Of a stretch of DNA of 10,877 nucleotides, positions 1 through 6,929 are shown piece by piece; the first letter of the stretch is position 1, and the number at the start of each line of letters is the position of its first letter. The position numbers and the translations under genes are program-made. A model generated the notes under the pieces. It worked only from the letters and a program-made list of their open reading frames with translations. It had not been told where the DNA came from and did not search any database. Origin of the DNA: Bacteroidaceae bacterium (lineage in GTDB: Bacteria > Bacteroidota > Bacteroidia > Bacteroidales > Bacteroidaceae); NCBI GenBank assembly GCA_024695315.1, contig JAILIJ010000209.1:1-10877 (forward strand). Reading direction: 5' to 3'.

Positions 1-203
1 TGGACAAGTACATTTCTTCCAGAATCCATCCAAATTATCAAAAGACACACAAAATAATAAATAGGGCTCACAAAGACAGCATAAGGCATCAAAACGTATC
101 ATAATGTGCAATAAAGAATCCCATACCGCATGTAGCAGTAACTAATTTAGCACACGAATTAACATTTTGTTCGCCGCATTCATATAGTTTATGGTAAAAA
201 CAT
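1..203. other. Left-edge intergenic stretch without a confident gene
   Basis: This is AT-rich sequence with stops in all plus-strand frames. A minus-strand ATG at 29-27 opens a frame (M-D-S-G-R-N-V-L-V) that runs off the left edge, so a divergent gene could begin here. Nine codons are too few to judge and I see no convincing promoter in front of it. No tRNA or clear hairpin was seen. Confidence 0.4.
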
Positions 204-211
204 TAACTTTG
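204..211 (+). promoter_or_regulatory. Bacteroidetes -7 promoter element for the NhaC gene
   Basis: TAACTTTG matches the Bacteroidetes consensus TAnnTTTG exactly. There is no TTTG at the expected spacing of about 20 bases upstream, so the -33 half is weak. Only eight bases lie between this element and the ATG at 220, which would give a leader of a few bases at most. Confidence 0.5.
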
Positions 212-219
212 CGACAATT

Positions 220-1668
220 ATGAAAGAAAGCAACGTACAATTACCATCTCCATGGATTTCAGTCATACCACTTCTCGTACTGATCACCATGGTATCACTT
301 ACTATCTATCTCTTCGGCAGCGATGCGCTCGACGGAGGTAATCAAGTATCTCTTTTCGTTGCGACAGGAGTATGCGTATGTCTATCCATGTGGATTTATA
401 ATACTCCCTGGAAGCAATTTGAGAATAGCATAATAAACACAATAGGACAAGCATCCGTATCCATTGTCATACTCATAATTATAGGAATGATGTCTGGAGC
501 ATGGATGATAAGTGGAGTCGTGCCAACACTCATCTATTATGGAGTACAAATCATGTCTCCACAATTCTTTTTGGTAAGCTCATGCGTTATCTGCGCCCTC
601 GTCAGCGTAGTAACAGGTAGTTCCTGGACTACAGTTGCCACGATCGGAATTGCTCTTCTCGGAATAGGCGATGCCCTAAGCATACCTGCTGCATGGACAG
701 CTGGAGCCATAATCTCTGGGGCATATTTCGGTGACAAGATTTCCCCTCTATCAGACACTACAATTTTGGCTTCATCGTCAACAGGCACAGACCTCTTTAC
801 GCATATCCGCTACATGCTATACACTACCGTGCCAAGTATCACCATTACGTTGATTATATTCTTTATGGCAGGATTTTGGTACGGAGGGGAAACAGCACAC
901 ATTTCAGAATATACCTCTGGTTTAGCAAGCAAGTTTAACATCTCACTTTGGACAATTATCGTTCCAATCATCACAGCTCTGCTTATAGCTAAAAAAGTGC
1001 CGTCACTCATCACACTCTTCGTCTCTTCGCTAACTGCTGGTATATGCGCCATCATACTTCAGCCTCATGTACTTCTCGAGGTAGCGAACGAAACGGTAGA
1101 CACACCTCTGAACCTTATCAAGGGGCTGATGGTTACATGGTATGGTTCCACAGCTGTAGAGACAGGAAACAGCACAATAAATGAATTGGTATCTACAGGT
1201 GGAATGGCCGGCATGATGAATACAATATGGCTTATACTTTGCGCCATGTGCTTCGGTGGAGTCATGACTGCCAGCCGAATGCTGGAGAGCCTCACTAAAG
1301 TAATCATAAGTTGTGTTCGTGGCACTTTCAGCCTTGTAGCCTCAACTGTATCAACGGGACTTCTGATGAATCTGTCCACAAGCGACCAATATATTTCTAT
1401 CATTCTTTCTGGCAGTATGTTCAAAGACACTTATAAAGAACGCGGTTATGCTCCTGAACTATTATCACGCACAACAGAAGACTCCGCAACCGTTACCTCA
1501 GTTCTTATTCCTTGGAATACTTGCGGTATGACACAAGCTACAGTACTTGGAGTTCCTACAATGGCATATCTGCCATTCTGTTTCTTCAACTACCTCAGCC
1601 CAATCATGAGCTGCTTCATAGCGGCCATAGGATGGAAAATAAGAAGAATACATAAAACAGAATATTAA
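220..1668 (+). CDS. nhaC: NhaC-family Na+/H+ antiporter
   Basis: A 482-residue inner-membrane protein of the NhaC family (Na_H_antiporter domain), which exchanges Na+ for H+ and helps hold cytoplasmic pH and sodium balance. Hydrophobic segments run almost end to end, starting at residues 12-33, 43-60 and 78-100, consistent with eleven or more membrane helices. Two family signatures are visible: GDKISPLSDTT at residues 171-181 and the LIPWNTCG stretch at about 429-436 near the C-terminus. The start at 220 is chosen because the family begins shortly before the first helix, and the next methionine (24) lies inside that helix. It is first in a tight run with two peptidase genes, 35 bases ahead of the next one. 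A malate/lactate-coupled antiporter of the MleN type belongs to the same family and cannot be excluded by eye. Confidence 0.9.
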   Translation: MKESNVQLPSPWISVIPLLVLITMVSLTIYLFGSDALDGGNQVSLFVATGVCVCLSMWIYNTPWKQFENSIINTIGQASVSIVILIIIGMMSGAWMISGVVPTLIYYGVQIMSPQFFLVSSCVICALVSVVTGSSWTTVATIGIALLGIGDALSIPAAWTAGAIISGAYFGDKISPLSDTTILASSSTGTDLFTHIRYMLYTTVPSITITLIIFFMAGFWYGGETAHISEYTSGLASKFNISLWTIIVPIITALLIAKKVPSLITLFVSSLTAGICAIILQPHVLLEVANETVDTPLNLIKGLMVTWYGSTAVETGNSTINELVSTGGMAGMMNTIWLILCAMCFGGVMTASRMLESLTKVIISCVRGTFSLVASTVSTGLLMNLSTSDQYISIILSGSMFKDTYKERGYAPELLSRTTEDSATVTSVLIPWNTCGMTQATVLGVPTMAYLPFCFFNYLSPIMSCFIAAIGWKIRRIHKTEY

Positions 1669-1703
1669 CTATTATCAAACCTCAATAAAATATTACTTAT
1701 AAT

Positions 1704-3086
1704 ATGAAAAAATCAATTCTCACAATTAGTCTTGCAGCAGTGGCTTCAGCGGCTATGGCACAAAGTATCACAACAGACATGTTGCAGTCATTTGCAAAAG
1801 AAAACAAACTGAAGGGCACAGAAAGAGTCATTCATAATGCTCTATCTTCAAACAGCGTATCATCAATAGCTCTTAACCAAGATAACCAAACAGAAAAAAA
1901 TACTTTCTTTAGTAATTCCGTCCCTTCAAAAGGAATAACAGACCAGAATTCTAGCGGACGCTGCTGGCTATTCACAGGTATGAATGTGCTACGCTCAAAG
2001 ATGATTAACGAGCAAGGGCTCAACTCTTTTGAGCTATCTCAGAACTACCTCTTCTTCTACGACCAGCTCGAGAAGTCTAACCTCTTCCTTCAGGCTATCA
2101 TCGACACACGCAAGAAGCCTATGGATGACCAGACCGTTACATGGCTATTCCAAAACCCTCTTTCTGATGGAGGAACATTCACAGGAGTAGCAGATCTCGT
2201 AGCAAAATATGGAGTTGTACCTGTAGGAGCTATGCCAGATAATTATACTGCCAAGAACACTTCACAGTTCACACAATTTCTCAAGCGCAAACTTCGCGAA
2301 GACGCATTATTACTCCGCGAGAATGCAAAGGCTTCAGACAAAGCTCTCCAGGCTCAGAAGCAGGCCTATCTTTCAGAAATATACAAGATGCTCGTACTTG
2401 GACTTGGAACACCTGTAACCGAATTTACATGGGCTCCAAAAGATGCTAATGGCAAATACCTCAGCGAGCCACAGAAATACACTCCAAAGTCTTTCTACGA
2501 CAAGTTCATCGGACTTGACCTGCAGAATGACTACATCATGCTCATGAACGACCCAAGCCGCGAATACTGGAAGACTTACGAAATCCAGTACGACCGCCAC
2601 ACATACGACGGACATAACTGGCTTTACCTCAACGTACCTATGGACGATATTAAGGAAGCTGCTATCGCCAGCATCAAAGACTCTACGATGATGTATTTCT
2701 CATGCGACGTAAGCAAATTCCTCGACCGTAAGACTGGTATATCTGACCTTAATAATTTCAATTACGAGGAAATTTTCGGAGTAAAGTTCGGCATGAACAA
2801 GGCTCAACGCATTAAGTCTTTCGATTCTGGCTCTACTCATGCCATGACTCTTAAGGCCGTAGACCTTGACGCTAACGGTAAGCCAGTAAAATGGGAAGTA
2901 GAAAACTCATGGGGTGCAGCAAGCGGATATCAAGGACACATCATCATGACAGACGAGTGGTTTGACAACTATATGTTCCGCCTTGTAATAAACAAGAAGT
3001 ACGCAAGCGAAAAGGTTCTTAAAGCAGCACAACAGAAACCAACTCTTCTTCCATGCTGGGATCCAATGTTTGCAAGCGAAGATTAA
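1704..3086 (+). CDS. Exported C1B cysteine aminopeptidase (bleomycin hydrolase / aminopeptidase C type)
   Basis: A 460-residue papain-like peptidase of family C1B, which removes N-terminal residues from peptides. The catalytic set is visible: oxyanion Gln81, Cys87 in SSGRCW, His379 in GSTHAM and Asn401 in VENSWG. The C-terminus ends in WDPM plus five residues, the same arrangement as the C-terminal arm that in bleomycin hydrolases lies in the active site and makes the enzyme an aminopeptidase. Unlike the classical cytosolic members, it starts with a signal peptide: Met-Lys-Lys, a hydrophobic stretch to about residue 16, then AMA before Gln20. It is therefore expected in the periplasm or outside the cell; lack of a lipobox Cys argues against a lipoprotein. 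Only 20 bases separate it from pepT, suggesting a peptide-use operon. Family assignment is firm; substrate is not known. Confidence 0.92.
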   Translation: MKKSILTISLAAVASAAMAQSITTDMLQSFAKENKLKGTERVIHNALSSNSVSSIALNQDNQTEKNTFFSNSVPSKGITDQNSSGRCWLFTGMNVLRSKMINEQGLNSFELSQNYLFFYDQLEKSNLFLQAIIDTRKKPMDDQTVTWLFQNPLSDGGTFTGVADLVAKYGVVPVGAMPDNYTAKNTSQFTQFLKRKLREDALLLRENAKASDKALQAQKQAYLSEIYKMLVLGLGTPVTEFTWAPKDANGKYLSEPQKYTPKSFYDKFIGLDLQNDYIMLMNDPSREYWKTYEIQYDRHTYDGHNWLYLNVPMDDIKEAAIASIKDSTMMYFSCDVSKFLDRKTGISDLNNFNYEEIFGVKFGMNKAQRIKSFDSGSTHAMTLKAVDLDANGKPVKWEVENSWGAASGYQGHIIMTDEWFDNYMFRLVINKKYASEKVLKAAQQKPTLLPCWDPMFASED

Positions 3087-3106
3087 CAGATTAAAAGATA
3101 AAAAAT

Positions 3107-4330
3107 ATGGATATAGTTGAGCGATTCCTAAATTATGTCTCTTTCGACACTCAGTCAAGCGAGGAAACTGGTACAACACCATCTACCCCTAAGCAGATGG
3201 TCTTTGCCGAGTTTCTAAAGAAAGAACTTATCAACGAAGGATTTTCTGATGTCGAACTTGATGAACTCGGATACCTCTACGCCACCCTACCTGCCAACAC
3301 AGACAAGGATGTGCCAGTCATCGGATTCATAGCACACATGGATACAAGTCCTGATGCCAGCGGAGAAAATGTCAAGCCAAGCATAATAAAGAATTATGAC
3401 GGTTCTGACATCACCCTTGCAAGTGGTCTCGTCACTTCGCCTTCCAAATTTCCAGAACTTCTAAAACACAAGGGGGAAGACCTTATCGTAACTGACGGAA
3501 CAACTCTCCTTGGAGCTGACGACAAAGCAGGAATAGCAGAAATCATACAGGCTATGGTTTACTTGAAACAGCACCCAGAAATCAAGCACGGAAAGATTCG
3601 CGTAGGTTTCAATCCTGATGAAGAAATAGGAATGGGCGCCCACCACTTCGACGTAAAGAAATTTGGAGCTGAATTTGGCTACACTATGGATGGCTCAGAG
3701 GTCGGCGAAATAGAATTTGAGAACTTTAATGCAGCAAGTGCTAAGATTTCCATCACAGGATGCTCCGTTCACCCGGGCTATGCCAAAGATAAGATGATAA
3801 ATGCAGGACGCGTAGCAACAGAACTTGTCCAGATGCTTCCTGAAAACGAAACTCCAGAGACTACCGAAGGATATCAGGGCTTCTTCCATCTAACAAGTAT
3901 CGAGGGAGGCTGTGAGAAAGCTCAACTGTCATTTATCATTCGTGACCACGACCGCGAATATTTTGAAAGTCGCAAAATGGAAATGCACGATGTTGTAGAT
4001 GCCATAAATGAAAAATATGGAAATATAGCTAAACTGGAAATCAAAGACCAGTACTACAATATGCGTGAAAAAGTGGAGCCTATGATGTATATTATCGACA
4101 TAGCTAAGCAAGCCATTGAGGAGGCTGGCATGACACCTAAAGTACAAGCCATTAGAGGAGGTACAGACGGAGCACAACTTAGTTTCATGGGTCTTCCATG
4201 CCCTAACATCTTCGCCGGAGGTATTAACTTACACGGACCTCACGAATTCTGTCCAGTACAGAGTCTCGAAAAGGCTATGATGACTGTGGTCAACATTTGT
4301 AAGACAACAGAGGCAAAACTCGGTAAATAA
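3107..4330 (+). CDS. pepT: Peptidase T (tripeptide aminopeptidase)
   Basis: A 407-residue cytosolic dizinc aminopeptidase of family M20B that cleaves the N-terminal residue from tripeptides; the length is normal for PepT. Metal and catalytic residues are in place: His77 and Asp79 in AHMDTS, bridging Asp138 in GADDKAG, Glu172/Glu173 in DEEIG, Asp195 in TMDGSEVG, and His379 in GPHEFCPV. His222 in the VHPGYAKDKM segment belongs to the lid/dimerisation domain and is typical of peptidase T. There is no signal peptide. It is the last gene of the nhaC - aminopeptidase - pepT run and is followed at once by a strong terminator, so the three are probably co-transcribed. The natural reading is that it completes breakdown of short peptides produced or imported upstream. 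Confidence 0.96.
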   Translation: MDIVERFLNYVSFDTQSSEETGTTPSTPKQMVFAEFLKKELINEGFSDVELDELGYLYATLPANTDKDVPVIGFIAHMDTSPDASGENVKPSIIKNYDGSDITLASGLVTSPSKFPELLKHKGEDLIVTDGTTLLGADDKAGIAEIIQAMVYLKQHPEIKHGKIRVGFNPDEEIGMGAHHFDVKKFGAEFGYTMDGSEVGEIEFENFNAASAKISITGCSVHPGYAKDKMINAGRVATELVQMLPENETPETTEGYQGFFHLTSIEGGCEKAQLSFIIRDHDREYFESRKMEMHDVVDAINEKYGNIAKLEIKDQYYNMREKVEPMMYIIDIAKQAIEEAGMTPKVQAIRGGTDGAQLSFMGLPCPNIFAGGINLHGPHEFCPVQSLEKAMMTVVNICKTTEAKLGK

Positions 4331-4347
4331 ACGCCCACATATTACAT

Positions 4348-4384
4348 AAAAAAGCCATCAGGGAGTTTCCTTGATGGCTTTTTT
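4348..4384. terminator. Bidirectional intrinsic terminator between pepT and the S4 gene
   Basis: A perfect 13-base-pair inverted repeat (arms 4348-4360 and 4372-4384) encloses an 11-base loop. The arms carry GCCATCA with an A-run on the left and a T-run on the right, so a U-tract follows the hairpin on either strand. It sits between two convergent genes and should stop both transcripts. Confidence 0.92.
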
Positions 4385-4429
4385 ATTACACCTGCGTATC
4401 TTCAAAAGAAAATCACACTAGAAATTCAT

Positions 4430-4882
4430 TTAATATCTCACGCTTGAATCATCATCGTCGTCAAAATCAAAATCCTCGTCATCGTCAAAATCGAAATCTC
4501 CGAAGAATGCAGGTTCAATAAACTCGTCAAGATCGCGGCGTTCCTTCTTTGTAGGACGCCCAGTACCACGAGCACGATCAACAAAACCACTAATACGGTT
4601 CATCTCCAACAGTTCAAGCTGCTTAGGAGAAGTAACATTCTGAAGCACTTCCGGCACAAGTTTCGCACCTACTCTATTCTGGATAGCTTTAAGTACCTTG
4701 AAAGAATAGACAATCGGTCCTTTCTTTACGTCAACGACTTCCCCTTCCTTAACCATTTTAGAAGGTTTCATCTTAACTCCGCCCACAGTCACTCTTCCGT
4801 TCTTACAAGCATCAGCCGCAATGGTACGAGTTTTGTATATACGCGCAGCCCATAGCCATTTATCAATTCTTGCTTCAGCCAT
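4430..4882 (-). CDS. S4-domain RNA-binding protein, Hsp15/RqcP-like, with acidic tail
   Basis: A 150-residue protein with an S4 RNA-binding domain at residues 4-65 (RIDKWLWAARIYKTRT, then GRVTVGG, KPSKMV and EGEVV). This pattern matches Hsp15 (HslR) and RqcP, which bind large ribosomal subunits carrying stalled peptidyl-tRNA. The GRPTKKERRDLDEF segment at about 107-120 is also typical of the Hsp15 group. The C-terminus is odd: after residue 126 come two copies of an eight-residue unit DFDFDDD(E/D), then DSSVRY, giving a strongly acidic, Phe-punctuated tail. The start codon lies 7 bases after the pth stop, so translation is probably coupled. The neighbour pth also acts on peptidyl-tRNA, which fits a role in ribosome rescue. 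Family is clear; the specific function is inferred. Confidence 0.88.
   Translation of the reverse strand: MAEARIDKWLWAARIYKTRTIAADACKNGRVTVGGVKMKPSKMVKEGEVVDVKKGPIVYSFKVLKAIQNRVGAKLVPEVLQNVTSPKQLELLEMNRISGFVDRARGTGRPTKKERRDLDEFIEPAFFGDFDFDDDEDFDFDDDDDSSVRY
4458..4498 (-). repeat. 24-base tandem duplication encoding an acidic octapeptide repeat
   Basis: Two 17-base blocks (4458-4474 and 4482-4498) differ at a single base and lie 24 bases apart. In the minus-strand reading frame they encode DFDFDDDE followed by DFDFDDDD. The period is a multiple of three, so copy number can change without breaking the frame. Confidence 0.75.
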
Positions 4883-4889
4883 AAATAAT

Positions 4890-5453
4890 CTATTTTTTAT
4901 TATATTGATTCATAGTGATCGTAAGGCCTGCAAGACAGAACGATTTTATCATTTCGCCTACATATTCAACCTTCTCGTCAATCACCTTATTGTCTTCGTC
5001 AGAAAAATGGCCAAGTACGAAGTCTACCTGTCCACCTTTAGGGAAATCGTTACCAATACCAAATTTTATACGAGCATAATTCTGAGTTCCCAGAAGCTGT
5101 TCAATATTCTTCAACCCATTATGCCCTCCTGCACTACCATTTCCACGCATACGAATCTTCCCAACAGGTAAAGATAAGTCATCCACGATAATAAGTACAT
5201 TCTCAAGCGCCACCTTGTCCTGCTGCATCCAATAACGAACAGCCTGTCCCGAAAGGTTCATATATGTTGAAGGCTTAAGAAGAGTAAGTTCCGCATTCTT
5301 CACACGACAATGTGCCACGGCTCCATAACGCTTATCCTCCCACTTAGCATCCTGCGCCTTTGCAAAGGCATCAATATTTCGGAAACCGATATTATGGCGT
5401 GTGCCATCATATTCGTCTCCTATATTTCCAAGACCAACAATTAGATATTTCAT
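4890..5453 (-). CDS. pth: Peptidyl-tRNA hydrolase
   Basis: A 187-residue bacterial Pth, which frees tRNA from peptidyl-tRNAs that fall off the ribosome. Key residues are visible: Asn10 in GLGNIG, catalytic His20 in TRHNIGF, Asn66 in KPSTYMNLSG, Asp91/Asp92 in IIVDDLSLP and Asn112 in GGHNGLK. I chose the ATG at 5453 because the family begins directly with this (M)KYLIVGLGN strand. An in-frame ATG at 5516 would add 21 residues, but that codon lies in the T-run of the terminator-like hairpin after rplY, and the extension has no counterpart in the family that I know. The order rplY - pth is common in bacteria, and the S4 gene follows 7 bases downstream. No clear promoter is seen in the gap from rplY, so expression may depend on read-through. 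Confidence 0.93.
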   Translation of the reverse strand: MKYLIVGLGNIGDEYDGTRHNIGFRNIDAFAKAQDAKWEDKRYGAVAHCRVKNAELTLLKPSTYMNLSGQAVRYWMQQDKVALENVLIIVDDLSLPVGKIRMRGNGSAGGHNGLKNIEQLLGTQNYARIKFGIGNDFPKGGQVDFVLGHFSDEDNKVIDEKVEYVGEMIKSFCLAGLTITMNQYNKK

Positions 5454-5507
5454 ACTATTGTCAAGTTCTGAATCTTTATTCTTAGTAAAAAAATCCAATA
5501 ACCACAT

Positions 5508-5543
5508 AAAAAACAAAAAGAGGCTGCAGAAGTCCGCAGCCCC
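5508..5543 (-). terminator. Terminator-like hairpin between rplY and pth
   Basis: On the minus strand GGGGCTGC pairs with GCAGCCTC (eight pairs including one G-U) around an eight-base loop, spanning 5543 to 5520. It is followed by a T-rich run at 5519-5508 interrupted by one G. It begins about 24 bases after the rplY stop and looks like an intrinsic terminator, possibly partial, that would reduce pth expression relative to rplY. Confidence 0.75.
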
Positions 5544-5566
5544 TATATTTTCAGTTAAACCGAAGA

Positions 5567-6157
5567 TTACTCAGCCTGAGCAGCAGCACGAGCAGCACGA
5601 GTCATACGTACAGCACATACAACAACCTCCTTAGGAGTAACGATCTCAAGGTTCTCGAATGAGAGAGCAGCAACCTTCATAGACTTTCCGAGACCGAGGT
5701 TAGTAACATCGATATCAAGAGTGTCTGGGAACTTATCGTAAGTAGCCTTAACAGCAAGCTTACGTACGTTAAGAGCGAGCTTACCACCGGCCTTAACACC
5801 TTCAGCAAGACCATTGAGCTTAACTGGAATCTCAAATACAACAGGCTTGTCCTCTGTAATCTGGTAGAAGTCAACGTGTACTGGGTGATCAGTAACGAAG
5901 TCAGACTGAAGGTCCTTAAGGATTGCCTTTACTGTAGTACCCTCAACATTGAGGTTTACGATGTAAACGTTTGGAGTGTAGAGAAGCTTAGCAAGTTCCT
6001 TCTCAGCGATGAAGATAGACTTAGCTACTGGAGCACCATTAGCGTCCTTATCTACACCATAAATAACTGCAGGCACATTACCAGCACGACGCATGTCGCG
6101 GCTTGCCTTCTTACCGAACTCAGTACGAACCTGAGCATTAAGAGTGATCTCTTTCAT
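5567..6157 (-). CDS. rplY: 50S ribosomal protein L25 / general stress protein CTC
   Basis: A 196-residue protein of the L25/TL5/CTC family, which binds 5S rRNA in the central protuberance of the large subunit. The N-terminal L25 domain (residues 1-95) opens with the typical pattern of a beta strand, RTEFGKKASRDMRRAGNVPAVIYG, and contains the HPVHVDFYQ motif near residues 91-99. The second, beta-rich domain follows (about 100-185), so this is the long two-domain form rather than the short E. coli type. The tail is Ala/Arg-rich (RAARAAAQAE). The start at 6157 places the N-terminus where the family begins. The gene heads the rplY - pth - S4 cluster, has a good promoter about 100 bases upstream and a leader with a hairpin, and is followed by a terminator-like hairpin. 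Confidence 0.95.
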   Translation of the reverse strand: MKEITLNAQVRTEFGKKASRDMRRAGNVPAVIYGVDKDANGAPVAKSIFIAEKELAKLLYTPNVYIVNLNVEGTTVKAILKDLQSDFVTDHPVHVDFYQITEDKPVVFEIPVKLNGLAEGVKAGGKLALNVRKLAVKATYDKFPDTLDIDVTNLGLGKSMKVAALSFENLEIVTPKEVVVCAVRMTRAARAAAQAE

Positions 6158-6184
6158 TTTTTAATTTTTAATTGTGTTACTATA

Positions 6185-6206
6185 AATTAAGTATAAATGC
6201 TTAATT
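6185..6206 (-). other. Hairpin in the rplY leader
   Basis: AATTAAG and CTTAATT form a perfect seven-base-pair stem with an eight-base loop, about 28 bases upstream of the rplY start. All pairs but one are A-T, so it is weak on its own. It falls inside the roughly 95-base leader predicted from the promoter at 6259-6290. Confidence 0.35.
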
Positions 6207-6258
6207 CGCCATCACACTTGAAGGAGTAATCCCTTTCTGTGTTGCTCAAAAAGCGGCG

Positions 6259-6290
6259 CAAAGTTACAACTTTAGTCTGTAACGACCAAA
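6259..6290 (-). promoter_or_regulatory. Promoter of rplY
   Basis: On the minus strand TTTG (6290-6287), a 20-base spacer and TAACTTTG (6266-6259) match the Bacteroidetes primary sigma factor consensus in both boxes and in spacing. Predicted transcription start is near 6253. The spacer and -7 box overlap two dyads: GTTACA/TGTAAC (6263-6268 and 6278-6283) and AAAGTT/AACTTT (6260-6273). Confidence 0.7.
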
Positions 6291-6321
6291 GTTTTCCCCA
6301 CATTTATTTTCGTATTGATAA

Positions 6322-6346
6322 TTTGCAGCCTTCATCAAGCTACAAA
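6322..6346 (-). terminator. Possible weak terminator after the DUF3276 gene
   Basis: Read on the minus strand, TTTGTAGCTT and AGGCTGCAAA pair over ten positions (two of them G-U) around a five-base loop. It begins 15 bases after the stop codon and before the rplY promoter. The following sequence is not a real U-tract, so a terminator role is uncertain. Confidence 0.3.
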
Positions 6347-6361
6347 AATACCTTTTTTATA

Positions 6362-6712
6362 CTAAAAGTCCAATTCTACATTAAAAGGGTCATTACCACT
6401 ATTATTGCTTTCCTCAGCCGCAGAATTTACATCCTTAGACTCTTCAGCCTCAGGTATGGGTCCTCCCTTAGCAACCTCAAGGGCCTTATTAAAAGCATTT
6501 TGAAACTTGTCGTAATCCTCTTTGTAAAGGAACAACTTGTGTTTCTCAAATGAGAAGCGAGGATTGTCTTGAGGGCCATCAACAATCTTTTTACTTTCTG
6601 TTATTGACAGGTACTTATCCCCATTTTTGCTCAGCTTCACATCGAAGTAGTAGATTCTCTTTCCAGCTTTTACACTTTCAGAATAAACTAGGTCTTTTTC
6701 TAAATCGCTCAT
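6362..6712 (-). CDS. DUF3276 PUR-alpha-like nucleic-acid-binding protein
   Basis: A 116-residue protein of the DUF3276 family, which has the PUR-alpha fold; the spirochaete member BpuR binds DNA and RNA. The PUR-like unit covers residues 4-80: SESVKAGKRIYYFDVKLSKNG, then DKYLSITESKK, RFSFEKHKLFLYKEDYDKF and an amphipathic helix, giving the strand-rich sheet plus helix expected of the fold. A low-complexity acidic tail rich in Glu, Ser and Asn follows (about 86-116). It has one PUR unit, so it probably acts as a dimer, as known members do. It is a single-gene unit between a promoter-like site at 6753-6783 and the rplY promoter, and is divergent from nusB. The family is nearly universal in Bacteroidetes; its targets here are unknown, with RNA or single-stranded DNA most likely. 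Confidence 0.88.
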   Translation of the reverse strand: MSDLEKDLVYSESVKAGKRIYYFDVKLSKNGDKYLSITESKKIVDGPQDNPRFSFEKHKLFLYKEDYDKFQNAFNKALEVAKGGPIPEAEESKDVNSAAEESNNSGNDPFNVELDF

Positions 6713-6752
6713 TTGTGAATGTAATTATTGTTTAGTTGTAACTTACGAGACA

Positions 6753-6783
6753 CAAAATTGAGAAAATTATTTCGATTAGTCAA
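6753..6783 (-). promoter_or_regulatory. Candidate promoter of the DUF3276 gene
   Basis: On the minus strand TTG (6783-6781), a 20-base spacer and CAATTTTG (6760-6753) fit the Bacteroidetes arrangement, with one mismatch (C for the first T) in the -7 box. The leader would be about 35 bases. No better match lies in the divergent intergenic region. Confidence 0.4.
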
Positions 6784-6854
6784 GAAAAAATGATTCTTTT
6801 TGAAAAATAAGTGAACAAAAAACAAAAAATATCTATAAAATCAAAAGAAACATC

Positions 6855-6862
6855 TATATTTG
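6855..6862 (+). promoter_or_regulatory. -7 promoter element of the nusB operon
   Basis: TATATTTG followed by C matches TAnnTTTG exactly and lies 67 bases before the nusB start. The -33 region at the proper distance has no TTG, so only half of the promoter is recognisable. It would serve the whole nusB - yajC - ybbR - coaE - DUF5606 run. Confidence 0.5.
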
Positions 6863-6929
6863 CAGGCAGAAATTGGTTTAGGATTGAGAAACCAAAGAAC
6901 AAATTTACAAGAAAAGAGATTTTTGTATT

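Noticed and set aside
1..29. Minus-strand frame from an ATG at 29 as a truncated divergent gene
   Set aside because: Only nine codons are visible, the promoter-like boxes nearby have wrong spacing, and no family can be recognised.
1065..1430. 121-codon minus-strand frame inside the antiporter gene
   Set aside because: Antisense to a long membrane-protein gene, where stop-free opposite frames arise from codon bias; no start context or family resemblance.
220..4330. Defence, secondary-metabolite or mobile system around the antiporter and peptidases
   Set aside because: All three genes are ordinary metabolic families with normal lengths and intact active sites, and there is no toxin, nuclease, ATPase partner, integrase or flanking repeat.
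6239..6553. Plus-strand 104-codon frame crossing the rplY promoter and the end of the DUF3276 gene
   Set aside because: It has no family resemblance, is basic and low in complexity, and overlaps a well-supported gene and promoter on the other strand.
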